From Nymphaea colorata (Eukaryota; Streptophyta; Magnoliopsida; Nymphaeales; Nymphaeaceae): a stretch of 64,000 nt of DNA. Below, one piece after another: positions 40,741-53,773 of this stretch. The notes under the pieces are model-generated. The model ran no database searches and was not told the origin of the DNA. It saw nothing but the letters and a program-made list of their open reading frames with translations. How positions within the stretch are numbered: the stretch's first letter is position 1; each line of letters begins with the position of its first letter. Both the position numbers and the translations under genes were made by a program. Location: the NCBI RefSeq assembly GCF_008831285.2, contig NC_045142.1:14573354-14637353 (forward strand). The letters run 5' to 3'.

Positions 40741-42179
40741 AACTCAAATTTGCTATATCATTGAAGTAGAAAAACTCATTGTACAAATAACGACATATTA
40801 AAACATGATCTTAATTAATACACATGTACAAATGAAATAATACATAAATTTAAAATAGTGGTCAAGATCCCATTATAAGATACTGGTGCACCATTGATAT
40901 CTTATCTTTGAATTGAAATAACAACTGCAAGTAGTATGTTGGTCGACAATGAATATATACAGTTAATCCTATCAAACAATGAGCCTATCTTTGGACTAAC
41001 TCATCATTCACATAAAAAACTAATAATTATCTCATATTTGTCTTCTATGCTTAAACCTTGCAAAGAGGCAACCTTTTTTTGGGTCACTTACTACTCACAT
41101 AGATTAAATATACCATCATTTAATAGTCCATACACATAAATTTACACAACAAAGGTCACTTTGGCGACATAAAACATAAATTTACTTATTCATAAACAGT
41201 AGACATAAGCAAAAATTAAATTCATGTTCTAAATATTCACTTAAGCACATCCATAACCTTAAATAATAATAAAACATAATAAAAGCATGCATTAATGACC
41301 ATAAAATGCCTTGTATCGGTTTCAAATCCAAATGAACAAATAAAAAAGATATGTATATTTGTCAAACTCTATGAACCGATTCCAAAATCATACTTGAATC
41401 AGTCAAGTACCACTAAAACAAATTTAAAATAGCCTGTATCAGACCAAGACCAGGCCCAAAACACCTTTATCACCCAAAATTGGGTTGAACTAGTTCAAAA
41501 ACTAAACGATCTGGTTGAAAACAATCCTGAATTGGTTCATAACAACATGATTGAGTTCCAAATTCTCTAAACAGGCCAATAACAGGATGTATCGGTTCAA
41601 AAAAAGAACCTTAATGATTTGAAAAAAAAACAAACTGGTTCCTCCTATTTTTTAAATAACCTTATGGGTCAGCTCAAGAAGGACCCAACCCAGACCAATC
41701 CCCACCATAGCCCTCGATTGAGGGCTCCGGTAGGGGAACCACCCTCCCTTTGACTCTTGCCATGCCTTAATGGCTACTGGAAGAAGGGGGTGGTGGTGCC
41801 TTTTTTGATGCCATGGGCGGTGGCCAGACACACATGAGACACCATCAGCCATCCCACAACCGGTCTGACACCCATTGGCGTGACCCAAAGGGCATCGACC
41901 TACTTTTCTTCTCTCAGCTGAAACCCTACTGGGGGATCTCCCCTAAATTTTCTTGACAAAATTGAATTTGTACAAAATATACAACAAGAAAGAGGAAGCT
42001 CACAGTTATCAAACCCTATTTTGTCTTAGGTTCCTTAAAACGAGGATCCATGAAGAGCTTGACAACCTCTGGAGGCGGATTACAATTAGAGATGTACAAA
42101 AGCTTCCTAAGAAGAAAAAAATATGTTGAAACAACCAAGAAGTGATTCGGTTAACATTTGCACAAGATCAACTCTTTCC
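40741..42179. other. Repeat-poor stretch between the decayed Copia and the LINE
   Basis: AT-rich to about 41640, then GC-richer to about 41940. An open frame at 41652-41888 (minus) has no motif I know. The degenerate words AACCGATT, TATCGGTTC and TTGGTTC recur at 41310-41600. The 3' end of the minus-strand LINE should lie in here or just to its right, but no poly(A) tail is clear. Confidence 0.35.
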
Positions 42180-42868
42180 TCCAGGAGATTGGTCCCAGAA
42201 TTAATCCAACATCCTTGCATGCACTGGGGACATTAACGTGTGGTCCAAAATCTCGTCACTTCCTGCACTGCCAGTTCTACTAGAAAATATGCATCCATAG
42301 CAGACCTCGTCCCCATTTGTGGTCTTGATGACAAAAACCCCATGAGATTTGTTTGTGTTGCTCCTAATGGCAAGAGCAACGTCAAAAAATTCCTTTGAAG
42401 GAGGTGGCCATAGATCTGGGAGAATTCTAGTAAATACCACAATCTCGTTGCCGCCATCGATGAATTAGAAGCATTCTTGGAAAGCAAAAGCATCTTCACA
42501 TCAGACCAAAGCAAGCGACAAGCCACCGTGGAGGGAATCCTATGCCTACTTTGGATAATCAAATTTCGGTACTTCCAAATAGCAGTCACTATCAAGGTCG
42601 GCCCCATTATCCACAAACAAAAAAAAAAAACTGAAAAAATGTGGAATGAATTTATTGCATTTTTATTATGTATTGTCATGTTTTCACCTTTTTCCGGTCT
42701 TCTAATGTGGTAAGTTTCCTTAAAACTGAACAGTTTTTTTAAAAAAGCGATGCTCACAATCGATGAGTTCGTCGACACACTCAACAATAATAGAAGAGGG
42801 AGAGATATATAGGGAGAGTGCTGCCCACTCATGGAAAGGCTGCTGCCAGCTGCTTTACGGCTAGACTT

Positions 42869-42928
<60 letters not shown>

Positions 42929-44573
42929 TGCCGGCCATTAACCATATTTCTGCTTGCCAAACAACCTCACTTAGGCCCATTGTCCTTTCACTTACAAACC
43001 AAGTCCTTAATGTTATCAGCGTTGATCAACTTCTCGTGGAACTTATTGATCAACTTCTTGAGGAACTTACTACACCAAAATTTCCATAACTTATTTGCTC
43101 TCTCACACATTAAGAAAAGGTGCATTGATGACTCACTAGCCAACCAACAAACATGACACCTACTAGCCAAGGCAATCCCCAACTGTTGTAGTCTCCTTTA
43201 TGACAATAATCTATTTTCGACTAACAAGAAAAGGAACCAGGCAGCCGATAGAGGGGCCTGCTTTGCCCAAATAGATGGCCTCCAACTTTCAAGCATGTGC
43301 CACTATCTAATTAGATCATAAATATCACTGGAGCTGAGGTCTTGGGCTATATGTTCACTCCACATCAACCTACCAGATCCCCCTATGATATTGAAATTTT
43401 GACACTGAAATTTTGAATCACCCATTTTAGCCAATGAGAGGATACCGGCCTACAAGGATTATTCTTTTGAGTAATGGACTCTTCAATCAAAAGGTGGAGG
43501 GAAAACTGGATATTCCCATAATCTTCACCAGGCATGAGAAAGAGGAGGATCCCAAAGTTCCATGGTTCACACCAAAAGTGCCCAAGCTTGCCATTACCAA
43601 TGTGCCATCTGACTAGATGCCCAATCTCCTCCCAACCCCATAGAAGAGATTTCCAAGACCAGGAGTCTCTTGGCTTCGGCTTCGACATACAGAGGTTACT
43701 CTTGAGCACATACTTGTTCCTAACCATGTTAGCCCATAAGCCATTATTAAGACGTGCTCTAAAAGCCCTCTCAATGTGTTTTGCTTTATTATAGGTGATA
43801 AAATCCTTTAGCCCTACTCCTCCTTCATCTTGAGAGTGGTACATATGCTTCCAACTAACCAAATGAAACTTATCAACCTGATCCCAAAGGAAGTTGGCCA
43901 TTGCTTGATTAAGTTTTCTTATGACCCTGACAGGTAGCCTAAAAGCTTTCAACCGATACATGATGACTCGCAAAATCACATGTGTGATCAAACATACTCA
44001 CCCTTCCAGCCAGCTAGCCATGAAGTCACTTTGAAAATTAAAGGGCTGCATAGACTGTCAGACTGTTCATAGAAAAGAGAGGGAGCCCCAATTAGTTAAT
44101 GAGGAGAGTTTTTATTTGCCATCCCAAACACGCTGCAATAGCGTCTGTCATACGTGCAGACTTAAAGGTATTCACCAACAAACCTGCTTTGTTACCCAAG
44201 TCATCAAGCAGCTGCTTGATGGCTGAAATAGACTTTAAGTTAGCTGAACGAAATAGAATAAGGTCATCGGGCAAAAGTCAACACCGGGGGAAGAAGGATA
44301 AGACCTCGAGGCTTAGGGACCATGATATGTTTCAAGTTCCTTTCAAATTTGAGCTTCCTATTGAAGATTTCCATCACCAAGACAAACAAATAAGGGGAGA
44401 TAGGTCACCTCAGGCCTCTATAATTATAAAAAAACCTTGCTTCCCTTCCATTAATCCACATCACAAAAAAAATAGATAAAACACACGTCATAATTCCGTT
44501 CATCCATGTAGCATCAAAACCCAACATTGTAAGAGCATTATGCAAGATGCTCCAATTCATCCTATCATATGCC
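42180..44573 (-). mobile_element. LINE, 3' part (RT end, zf-RVT, RNase H), interrupted
   Basis: Minus strand, 5' to 3': YDRMNWSILHNALTMLGFDA (just inside 44573), a damaged RT catalytic motif MPDDLILF (about 44274), LINQAMANFLWDQ-like thumb and GGVGLKDF (about 43900-43780), GHFWCEPWN (about 43560), a zinc-binding CHVC...MHLFLMCERANKLW (about 43160-43080), and a weak RNase H region (42440-42200). Stops and shifts are common. Its first part continues at 61576-63822, beyond the 17-kb Gypsy insertion. A 330-bp microsatellite-rich segment (42607-42940) is a second, later insertion. Confidence 0.8.
42607..42940. repeat. Copy B of the 330-bp shared segment, inside the LINE
   Basis: Reverse complement of 21467-21793, nearly identical. 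It interrupts the LINE between the zinc-binding motif and the RNase H region. The flanking words CCATTATCCA (left) and CCATTAACCA (right) differ at one base and may be a target duplication. Contains (TG)n followed by (GA)n at 42871-42927. Confidence 0.75.
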
Positions 44574-44760
44574 TGTTAACACCCCAAAATTTTTCACATC
44601 AGAATTTAAGCAATATCAAAATTTTACAAAAAGAATTGTGTAAAATGCAATTGCAAAGCCAATTTCGAATCTAAAGAATAATTTAGATTCAAATCATGAA
44701 TTTAACCCACAACATAAATCCTAATGCAGGATTACGAGTCCAAACTATGTCCAAATTAGG

Positions 44761-44850
44761 ATTTGACATCCAAATCCAATTACAAATGTCATTTGAAATC
44801 CAAATCCAATTACAAATGTCATTTGACATCCAAATCCAATTGCAAAATTC
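44761..44850. repeat. Three 30-bp tandem units in the 5' LTR
   Basis: ATTTGACATCCAAATCCAAT plus TACAAATGTC is repeated three times with few changes. The 3' LTR has only one complete unit near 58300. Confidence 0.85.
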
Positions 44851-45935
44851 AAATTTCAACTTAAATAAGAGAATTGGATCTAATTCAGCCTAAAATGAAA
44901 CGTGGGACCACATGTGAGCCCCACTTAGCCCGTGTGGTCAAGAAGCCCCCAAGAGGTCACGTACTCCACTTTTTCAAAAATATTTTCTCTCAATTAAACA
45001 AAAAAAAAATCATTTTAGGGAGAAATGAATGATATCATAACTAGAAACCTAGGGAAAGAGAGACATTTATGTCTCTCTCTCTTCCTTAACTAGGTCCTCT
45101 TTAAAGAGGGGTCAATCTCCAAAAAGCAATAACTACGCTGGTCAAACCCACTTAATTGAAGTAGGTTGAAACCTAATTGGCTAAAAGGTAGGTCTGTCTC
45201 ACGATCCAATTAATGGACAAAAATAGACTTTGTCCGAATTGAACCCACTTTGACTAAGCTCAATCAAAGTACAATTTAGCTCAACTAAGAGCTTTTTTTA
45301 TCTCAAATTTATCAAATTATCTCAAACAAAGTCAAACTACTCATAAATGAGCTTTGACTTTGGTCAATTGGTCAATTTGACCAATCTGGACAATTGTGTC
45401 CTTCTGTGAGCAAATTGAGATTACAAAACTTAAATTGAAATTTTATGAAAGGCAAATATACATTTAGATTTGTCAAATGTATAAATAAAATATCAAATTG
45501 AAATTCAATATTTCAAACCAAAGTTTGATTCAATGAAATCCATCTTCAATCAAGTTTTGAACGAAAATACTCTTTTCGAAAGAAATTTGATAGAATTTTC
45601 AAATTTTAATTGAATTGTCACAATTCAACAACATTTAGAGCTTAGTAACTAGGTTTTAACCTAACAAGCTCAATTTCAAATAAAAAAAATAAATAGAACA
45701 AAATAAGGCAAAACCCTGTGCAAGGGCATTTTTATCCAAAATTTTGGTCAAAGTTGGTCAGCTAGGTCTGAACCAAGGTTGACCACACCTAGCTCAGCCC
45801 ACCTAGCTCGTGTAAATGGGATAAGAATGATTAATTAGAGCCATTAAAAACTCATTTAATCCATTTTTCAATTCCCTAAGCCTAGATTAATCTTCCAAAG
45901 CAAATTAAAGAAGGTGGTTGAACTCTTCTTCTCCT

Positions 45936-45945
45936 CTATATAAAC
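45936..45945 (+). promoter_or_regulatory. TATA box of the Gypsy 5' LTR
   Basis: TCTATATAAA in CTCCTCTATATAAACCTCCC. It is the only strong TATA-like site I noticed in this LTR, and a CT-rich leader follows about 130 bases later. The block containing it is absent from the 3' LTR. Confidence 0.5.
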
Positions 45946-48766
45946 CTCCCTTGGCAACCAAGGGGAGAGGGGGATGAATTTTTGAGTATTGTATCAAGTT
46001 TCTGTAGCTAAGGAGCTAAGAAGGAGAAACCAAGGAGGAAAAGAAAAATTCGCCCAAGCCCCCTTCCCCTTTCTCCCATTTTCTTCTTCATTTCCCACTA
46101 TTCTCTCCATTGATTTTGTTAAGTTAGAGTGCTTAAGTGAACCAATACTTAGGATTTTCGTGGTGAGAAGCTCTCTTTCCCACTGCAAATTCCAGCAAGC
46201 AAGCTATTCTTCTTCTAACTTTGCTAAGCTCGAATCCAAACTTGGATTCTTACTTAGAATTGCTTGATTTAGAAAACAAGTGAAGAAGAAGATCATACAT
46301 CAAGGCCAACTGCAAAGTTGGTGATTTTAACCCATTTCTCCTCTATTTTAGCTTCTGGTTAGTTCATTTTAATTTCAGTAATTTGTGGGAGGGGTTAATT
46401 TCATTTGTTTCATGGCTGAGAATGATGTTCAGCTAGGGAAAGTCTATGCTTAAATGTACATGTTAATACATAATGCATGCACGAGTCTATTTTTCTAAAA
46501 GATGAAACCATGTGAAAAGGGCCTCAAGGCCACGTTCCTTTCAAAACAACCAGCTTAAAAACCATTTTGAACTCTCTATCATGAGAGAATTCCACGGTGA
46601 GAGAGTGATTTTGTGGCAATATATATGACAAAAAAGTCTATTAAGGATGGATGCATTCTTATGAATGTAATCTACCTTTGCATGGCAAAACTAAGGTCGG
46701 ACTAGCTTGAGCATTCGTTCATCCCTTTCTATTTAAAGTTATTTTGTTTCATGTTTTTTCAATTGATCAAGGGTAGTAGGAGAGATTAGAAACAAGTTTT
46801 CAATCTTCCTACGTAAAAGAACCCAACCTTGAATCATCATGATTCATGAGTTATGTGGTCCTTTGATAAAATTTCATTTTGAAGAGTAAGATACGTATAT
46901 GTATATATTGTTATATATATACACGTGTAACCTCTTGTTAAAAATTGTTTTCCTCTTTTAAAATTAGGTTAGAACACGTTTCCAAACTGGTTTTTAAGAA
47001 AATGGATCATTTTATTGATTTTCGTAGTACAAAACTATGAAATCACTTTCATTTCATCTTAAAATTTGTTTAATTTCAGCAATCCATACATAAAGTGCAT
47101 GTAACTTACTGAAATCAGACCATGTTTTATAGGAATTAGTTTAAGAATGTCAAATTTTATATATTTGAGATGTTAATTTTCAGCCACAAAGTGGCTATGT
47201 TTTGAAGAAAAATAAAAAAGCTCTTGCCCTACCTAATCGGCTCTCTAAAAGCCTTTTAGAAATTTCTGATTTCATTCACCAATTTTCAAACTTAGTGATT
47301 GATTGTGTCTCAAGAACGATGTAAGATCATACTTCAAAAACCCTAATCTTTGTATCCCTTAAAAAACAAGATTAAAAGTGTTTTAATAGTCCAAGAAATG
47401 AATAGATCTTCTAGGACAAGAATATGAAATTTTGTTTGATTTTGGGGTGAAAGAATGGCTCTTAAAACTCCATGACATGAATGAGAACATATGACACATG
47501 ATTTTTGCCAACTTGAATGTTTAGTTCATATGGAGTAAAACTGAATTTCGTCATTTTCCTGGAGTCAAACACTCTTAAATTCAATATTTTAATTTTAATC
47601 AATTTAAATCAGAATAAAGTCAGATTTTTATGACAATTTTGAGGAAAAAAGATGATATCCACATTTCCTCTATATATTTAAAGTTTGATTTCATCCTCAT
47701 TTACCTAATTTTTAATGGTTTTGAGTTTCTCATCCATGACTAAAACTTATGGACTGAATCTCCAATCTCTGTGCTTAATAATATGATGAACATATTTAGA
47801 GAAAGTCATACATTTTAATTAAAATCAATCTTGATGTGTAAATTGTATGACATGTAATTGCAATGAACATACTTTGAGAGATTATGAGAGAGTGAATAAT
47901 GAATGTTTCATATGAATGGACTTTAAGAGATTATGAGAGAGAGAAGAATGAATGTCTCATGTAGTTTTCCTTCTTATTTCATGTATTCACTTTCACCCAA
48001 AGTCAATAGCATCACATGCACATTCTCAAGAAATTAAGTGATTCAAATTTGAGTTGCAAAAAGTGACCAAGTCATATTGCAGCAAGAATTTGTAAACTTC
48101 ACTTAACTTCCAAAGAAAACACAAGCAATGCTTTCATTATCTTGGCCAAAATGTGTTTAGAAAACAACACATTTTTCTAACAATTTGGAACCTATGCTTC
48201 ATCAAAAGAATGAACTCTACCTAACCAAATCATACGATTTGGCAAAAAAAGAATTCAAAATCAATTTTGTTTGCTAAGGAAATTTAGCTATTTTTCCAAA
48301 AATTGATCATAAGACAATCACAACTCATGAATCATCTTGAGTTCACAAAAAAAAAAAAAAACTCAATTTCAATATTCAAAATTCCTAAGGATTGTGGATT
48401 TCAAATCGAATGGCATAAAAACAAAGGTTTTTAAATCAACTTGAAAACTCTCCAATCTTCAAATAACTTATGAAAGGAATTCATTTTCAAAACAAGGTCA
48501 AATCACTTATTCGACATGAGCTTTGGTTCTTGAATCCAAAATCTCAATGTACAAGCATATAGGATTTGCATCAATAACTTGTACATGATCCAAATGATCC
48601 TTAGTCATTGATTCAATTACCCCTATTAAAGGCGACGAAAACAGTTGGACCTTGTACCGACGGGTGGATCTATTTCTCTTAGAAATTTTTCCTCAAAACA
48701 CCAATTTAAAAAGAATTTTTGCTTATTCGCATTCGACACCCCCGAGGAAAGGGTGGGGTGCGAACA

Positions 48767-48788
48767 TATGGCATGCTCAGTGGGACCT
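48767..48788 (+). other. Putative Gypsy primer-binding site
   Basis: TATGGCATGCTCAGTGGGAC follows the 5' LTR. It resembles, with changes, the TGGCGACTC.GCTGGGGA site common in Ogre/Tat-type plant elements. The tRNA cannot be named with certainty. Confidence 0.45.
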
Positions 48789-49557
48789 GTCATTAGCTGT
48801 CTAAGGACCTATTTAGATCTTACACAAGTTATTTTCACAATGCCGGATATCAATTGCAGAAAATTTTTCATAAACATGCATACTAGCATCTTGTAGTAAA
48901 CATTGAGGAGATTCCATGAACCCCTTTTATTTTAATTTATCCTACCCCCTCAATTTAGGGATTGTATGAAATCCATGTATGCTCTCAAATTTTCAAATCA
49001 ATATCTTAGGAATGTATGCAATAGAGCCATTTATTTTGCATCTTCTCATAAATTTTGAAAAACAAATTCTTACCTATATCATATCCAGGTCATCATGCTT
49101 CTGGGCTACTTCTAGGGCATTAGTCCAAGATATAGCCTTACAACTGGACCACCCAATTGGACTGTGAAATCCTCCCATTAGTACCGAAACGGACAATAGT
49201 CCCGGTATATCGATGGGTGAACAAGGAGAATTGAAGAGCTCAAATCTAAAAAACCCTTGGAGGAGTTCATGCCAGTACCATAGATTTGGTATATAGGCAT
49301 ACATTAAATTTTGGATAATTCAAGAACAATTTACCCGTTTATTTTCCATAGGTTACAAGACCAATTTTTCAAAACAATGCATATAGGCAAGAGTCTTAGG
49401 AAATACATTATCAAATTTTCATTAATTGCTTGTTTGATGCATGAGATGTGATGTTTTACCTTGTCTCCAAGTCCATGTCCAAACCCAATGTCAAAACTCT
49501 TCTCAAGTCTCTATTGGGTCAATCCATGTCAATGTCTAATAGTTTCTCTTTTGCCAG

Positions 49558-50589
49558 ATGGACTTAGAAAGCATTTTGACATATGACCACATCCTATTCG
49601 GGTCGTGTCAAGGTCGATCCGAACTTCGCATCATCCCAAGTGGAGTCTACCTATCTCAGTGCTATCTTTCATGGTATCCAACTTTTCGGTGTATGTTTTC
49701 AGACCACTTGAAGGATTGCGGTCTCGAAGAAGCAGTCAGTCTTGCCATGCAACCTATCAACGGTAATTTAATCCATGCAATTGCTGAGAGATGGAACCCA
49801 ATGACCAATACATTCTTGTTCCCATAGGATGAATGACAATCAAAAGAGTTTTCAAGCATTATGGGTTTGCTAGAGCCAAAAGGTGACCCAAGAGGATCAA
49901 TTGAAGACCAGTTCCTTGTGAATCAAGGTCAAGTCAAAACTCTAGAAGTGATTCGTAAACTCACAAGAAAACGAAGTTGGCCATTTCTAGAGAAAGATGG
50001 ACATCAATATCTTCAACTACAAGAACTTGGTGAAACATATTTTCAATATGTCAACCCTGCTTCACTATCTACAAATGTTGCAAACAAATACAAAAATTCC
50101 ATGGTGACTTGTACTATGGGTCTTATCTTCTTCAACAATGAAGAACACGTAATGGATTTTCGCACAGCTCGCCTCTTCAGAAAATGGGGGCATGTCAAAG
50201 TCCGCCACATGTCCATAGCAATGACAGCCTCGGCATTCCTTTACTGAGGGCTGACCAAATTCTCAATTGGGGACGCAGATTCGATAGAAGGAAGTGTCTT
50301 CGCATTACAAGCATGGTTCTACAAACACGTGGAACTACAATTATGTCATTTTCAAAACACCGATGGCCAATTATCTAGTATGGAGCATTACCGTAGGAAA
50401 ATGGAGGAAATGAATGACTCCACCATCATTTGGGACTTCTTTAATCGAGAAGTCATCAAGTCAAGATACACCTACAACCCAGTTAGAGGAAGTCTTCTAT
50501 TGGGACCACTCTTCATAGTTGAATACCATCTGGAACATTGCCTCAGACAATTCTCAGTGCGTCAAGGAAAAAATATCCAATTGAGTTAG
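49558..50589 (+). pseudogene. Extra ORF before gag (plant mobile domain-like), broken
   Basis: Three consecutive frames read as one protein: GLEEAVSLAMQPINGNLIHA, IAERWNPMTNTFLFP, two stops (about 49825-49836), EFSSIMGLLEP, then GHVKVRHMSIAMTASAFLY and GSLLLGPLFIVEYHLEH after another stop. The ERWNP.TNTF.FP motif and its place upstream of gag match the aminotransferase-like/plant mobile-domain ORF1 of Ogre/Retand elements. Function in the element is unknown. Confidence 0.6.
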
Positions 50590-51117
50590 AAGGAGCCATC
50601 GTAGAGTGTGAACTAGATACCGAAAAGTGGTCCAGAATATACACCTATGCCCTACAATCTTGAGAATCATTTGCTCACTTGTATCTTGTCCTTGGTCCAT
50701 GAATGAGCCCTGAATATGTAAAAATTATGGGATGAAGTCCGCCCATCTATCCTTTTGTCCTAGATCATCATGTCTAGTTCATTATGGTTAATCAAACCAA
50801 GTTTTGTCAAGTTGTGTTGAACTTTGTCAAGTCTTGTCAATTTCATCTTTTCTTCAATATGCAATCAAAATTTGTCATTTTGTCCTTTGTACCAATTATC
50901 CCTCATCAATTCAAATCCTCACATTTTCAATTTTTCTTCTTACAAGGTGAACATCCACTTTATTGTGAAGACCAGAAGCCAACAAAGGAAGATGATTGAG
51001 ATGGAACTAGAACAAGCCTTTTTGGAGACAAGGGAGAAGAATCTTCCTCTGAAACACCTCTAAAGACGGAAGCCAATGATCCAGAATATGAAGAATAGAG
51101 AAAATTTTAGAGATACA

Positions 51118-52140
51118 TGATTATGTTCAATGAAGAACAAGCCCAGGCAGATGGCCAAAAAGAAAGGGAAGAAAACAAAGAAATATTCACTGAGCAGTTC
51201 CGACTCTTCTAAAGACACTACCACAAAATCCAGTAGTGAGGAAGAACCAAAGACTTCCAAGAAAAAAAAAAAGGAGAATCTTGGAAAACAAAAGTTCAGG
51301 AAGTTAAAAAGAAGTTGAACACAGTTCAACTCAAAGGCAAAAATAAAAGGAATTTCACCTGCAAAGATTTCTATGAAAGTTTTGAGAAGGACAAACACAT
51401 AAAAAAACTTGCCTAAGAAATTTATTAAATTTGATGGCTATGAAGACCCAAAGGCACATTTGGCCATGTTCTTTTATTGAATGCTATAAATTTCACCACA
51501 ATCATAGAGCTCTCTTTCGATGCTTCCCAAGGAGCTTGGAAGGAATTGCAGCATAGTGGTATCGGGAGCACATCAATCCAGTTGAATTGAAAAATTTTGA
51601 CAAACTAATTAACCTTTTCATTGAAAGGTTCATCCAAAATGTCGAAACCGCACCAACGATCACCACACTATGTTATCTAAAGCAGAGGTCAGGTGAGAAG
51701 GCAGGGTCTTTATTCAAAGATGGAGGTCTTCTTGCTACAAGATGAGAGACCCAATCTTTCAATCTCATGGATTGAGGTTGATCATCAACAATTTGACACA
51801 ACCACTGAGGAGCCTCATTTCCATTGATCCAATCAAATCTTTCATTGATCTTACTGAAAGAGTAGAATGCATCGAAACAGGAATTGAAAATGGAACCTTT
51901 GATGCTGTCATTCCGGTAAACGTTAGGGAAGATACAAAGAAGAACAACATGAATCAAAATACTCTGACCAACATCATAGCCAATGCCGCCACCTTCAACA
52001 AAGAAAGGTCAGAATATCCCAAAAATAAAGGAGTAATGGACAAAGTTAGCAACAACACTAAAAAAAACAGCTTGGATGGAGATACGACAGAAAATTCACC
52101 CCATTACAATAGAGTTATGAAGAAGTCATGCACATGTTGA
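51118..52140 (+). pseudogene. Gypsy gag, broken
   Basis: Lys/Ser/Glu-rich lead-in (51130-51320), then FIKFDGYEDPKAHLAMFF, WYREHINPVELKNFDKLINL, FIERFIQNVETAPT and YLKQRSGEKAGS, the retrotrans_gag core. The frame shifts at about 51715 (to CYKMRDPIFQSHGLRLIINN) and stops lie at about 51416, 51478 and 51560. No zinc knuckle was found. Confidence 0.75.
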
Positions 52141-52443
52141 TTGAAAGAGGCACTTTGTTTCTCCCGAAAGTTTTCAAACCCCCACCAATGATGGGCAAAA
52201 ACAAAGAACAATTCAACAAATTTCATCATGCTCTAGGATACGATATAGAAGATTGTCTTGTACTCAAAAATATTGTGCGAGATGTGGTCGACAAAAAAAT
52301 AATCAAGGGGGTTAGTGAACAACCGGACATCTTCAAAAATCTTTTTCCTAAACATGGGAAAGGAACAATTGCAGTGGTCAGGTTTATAACAAATCATCAA
52401 GTCGTGATGGCAAACAAAAGGAATAAAGCATCACTGGATTTTT

Positions 52444-53379
52444 TTGGGTTACTTTCCAAACATGATAAATGATTCATCAATGCACAGGCCAGACAGTCTG
52501 ACAAAGATCGATCAAAAGTCACAAATATGGGATCCCGAACCTCTAGAATCCATTTTCAAGGAATCAACCCCTTTACTTCAAGTCAAGAAGGAAAGATTTA
52601 GCACTAATCTGGACAATGAATGGGCTTTTGGACTATACGAAAATGGTCCGATCACATTCTTTGATAAAGATCTACAAAGTGGGGGTACATCGCGTAATGA
52701 TATCTTACACATAGTGGTAGAAACAAGAGGCACCAGAGTCTCCCATGTTTTGATCAATGGAGGAGCAAGCCAGAACATTTGTCCACAACAAACATCTTGT
52801 ACATTAGGCATAAGGCAGACCAACTATACCCCGTCATCAATTTTCATCCATGGATATGATGGAATGAGACAACCTTGCCTAGGATGTATATGTCTAGATC
52901 TAAATATCTCTGAGACGTATCATCGGGTTTTATTTCATGTGGTGGATATAGAACCCTCATTCAACCTATTGGTTGGCAGACCATGGATCCATGCTACCAA
53001 TGCGGTTCCTTCCACTCTACATCAGTGCGTCAAGTGGACTCACAACAGGAATACTGTAACCATCTATGCAGAAGACAGGCAAAATCATCTTGTGCATCCA
53101 ATGATTCCAGTACCAACGTATACGATCAAAGTACCTAGTATTCGAGTTTGCAAAGAAGAAATATCTCAAGGTATCAGCAAATTGGTTATTCAAAAGCCAA
53201 ATAAACAAATATGGGTGGAAAAAGATACCAAGCCTAAAACAGGTTACAAGAGTCATCCATTATTCAAAAATTTCTGCCAGAATGAGAAAGGATTGGATTT
53301 ACTCATACACATGGCTACCAACCATTCACTGGCCTTAGCAAACATGAAAATGAAATCTTGGAGCCAATTATCTTGTTAG
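52444..53379 (+). pseudogene. Gypsy aspartic protease region, active-site Asp replaced
   Basis: 311 open codons. HVLINGGASQNICP (about 101-114) is the retropepsin active-site block of this lineage, and residue 105 is Asn (AAT, 52756-52758) where catalytic Asp is expected. FNLLVGRPWIHATNAVPSTL follows at about 175-195, as in other Tat/Ogre elements. Open, but predicted inactive. Confidence 0.75.
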
Positions 53380-53773
53380 GACAGCAAGGTACCCAAGCCT
53401 TGGAATGCCGAAGTTATGAAAAAGTAGATGCCAAGGAAGAATTCAAGCCGGTATTTTTTGTCAAGAACAACACCATAGGCAGATGTTCACCATTGATTTG
53501 AATCAATAAATCTGTTATCATTTTGTCATCTAGTCATCATTTTGTTATTTTGTCGTCATTATACTCCAATAGACCAAGTGTCTTTATTTTGTAATACCTT
53601 CAAATATGTTACTTCCATATAAAATGCCTCAAATTCCATCTAACCTCTTTATAATCTTTAGGATGGCACCTGAGGATCAAACATCAAAAGCCTTTAATGA
53701 GGTAAATCCATAACTCACTGAGGCAGAATGTCTAGAGTTCATCCAAATAAGAAAGCAAGATCAACTGTCACCT

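Larger units (their letters stand above)
44574..48766 (+). repeat. Gypsy 5' LTR (4193 bp)
   Basis: Starts TGTTAACACCCCAAAA and ends GGGTGGGGTGCGAACA. It is unusually long for an LTR, as in Ogre/Tat elements. It has three 30-bp tandem units at 44761-44850 and a TATA-like TCTATATAAA at 45936. It is 730 bp longer than the 3' LTR, mainly because the latter lacks blocks matching about 44850-45130, 45870-46070 and 47850-48080. Confidence 0.92.

Noticed and set aside
41652-41888. 78-codon minus-strand frame near the LINE 3' end as a host gene
   Set aside because: No motif, no splice context, and the surroundings are transposon-derived.
42233-42832. 200-codon minus-strand frame with a hydrophobic stretch
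   Set aside because: It is a chance fusion of the recent 330-bp repeat segment with old LINE sequence, and does not correspond to a single gene.
45989-46267. 92-codon frame inside the Gypsy 5' LTR as a gene
   Set aside because: It is broken in the 3' LTR copy and has no recognisable domain. It lies in the CT-rich transcribed leader of the LTR.
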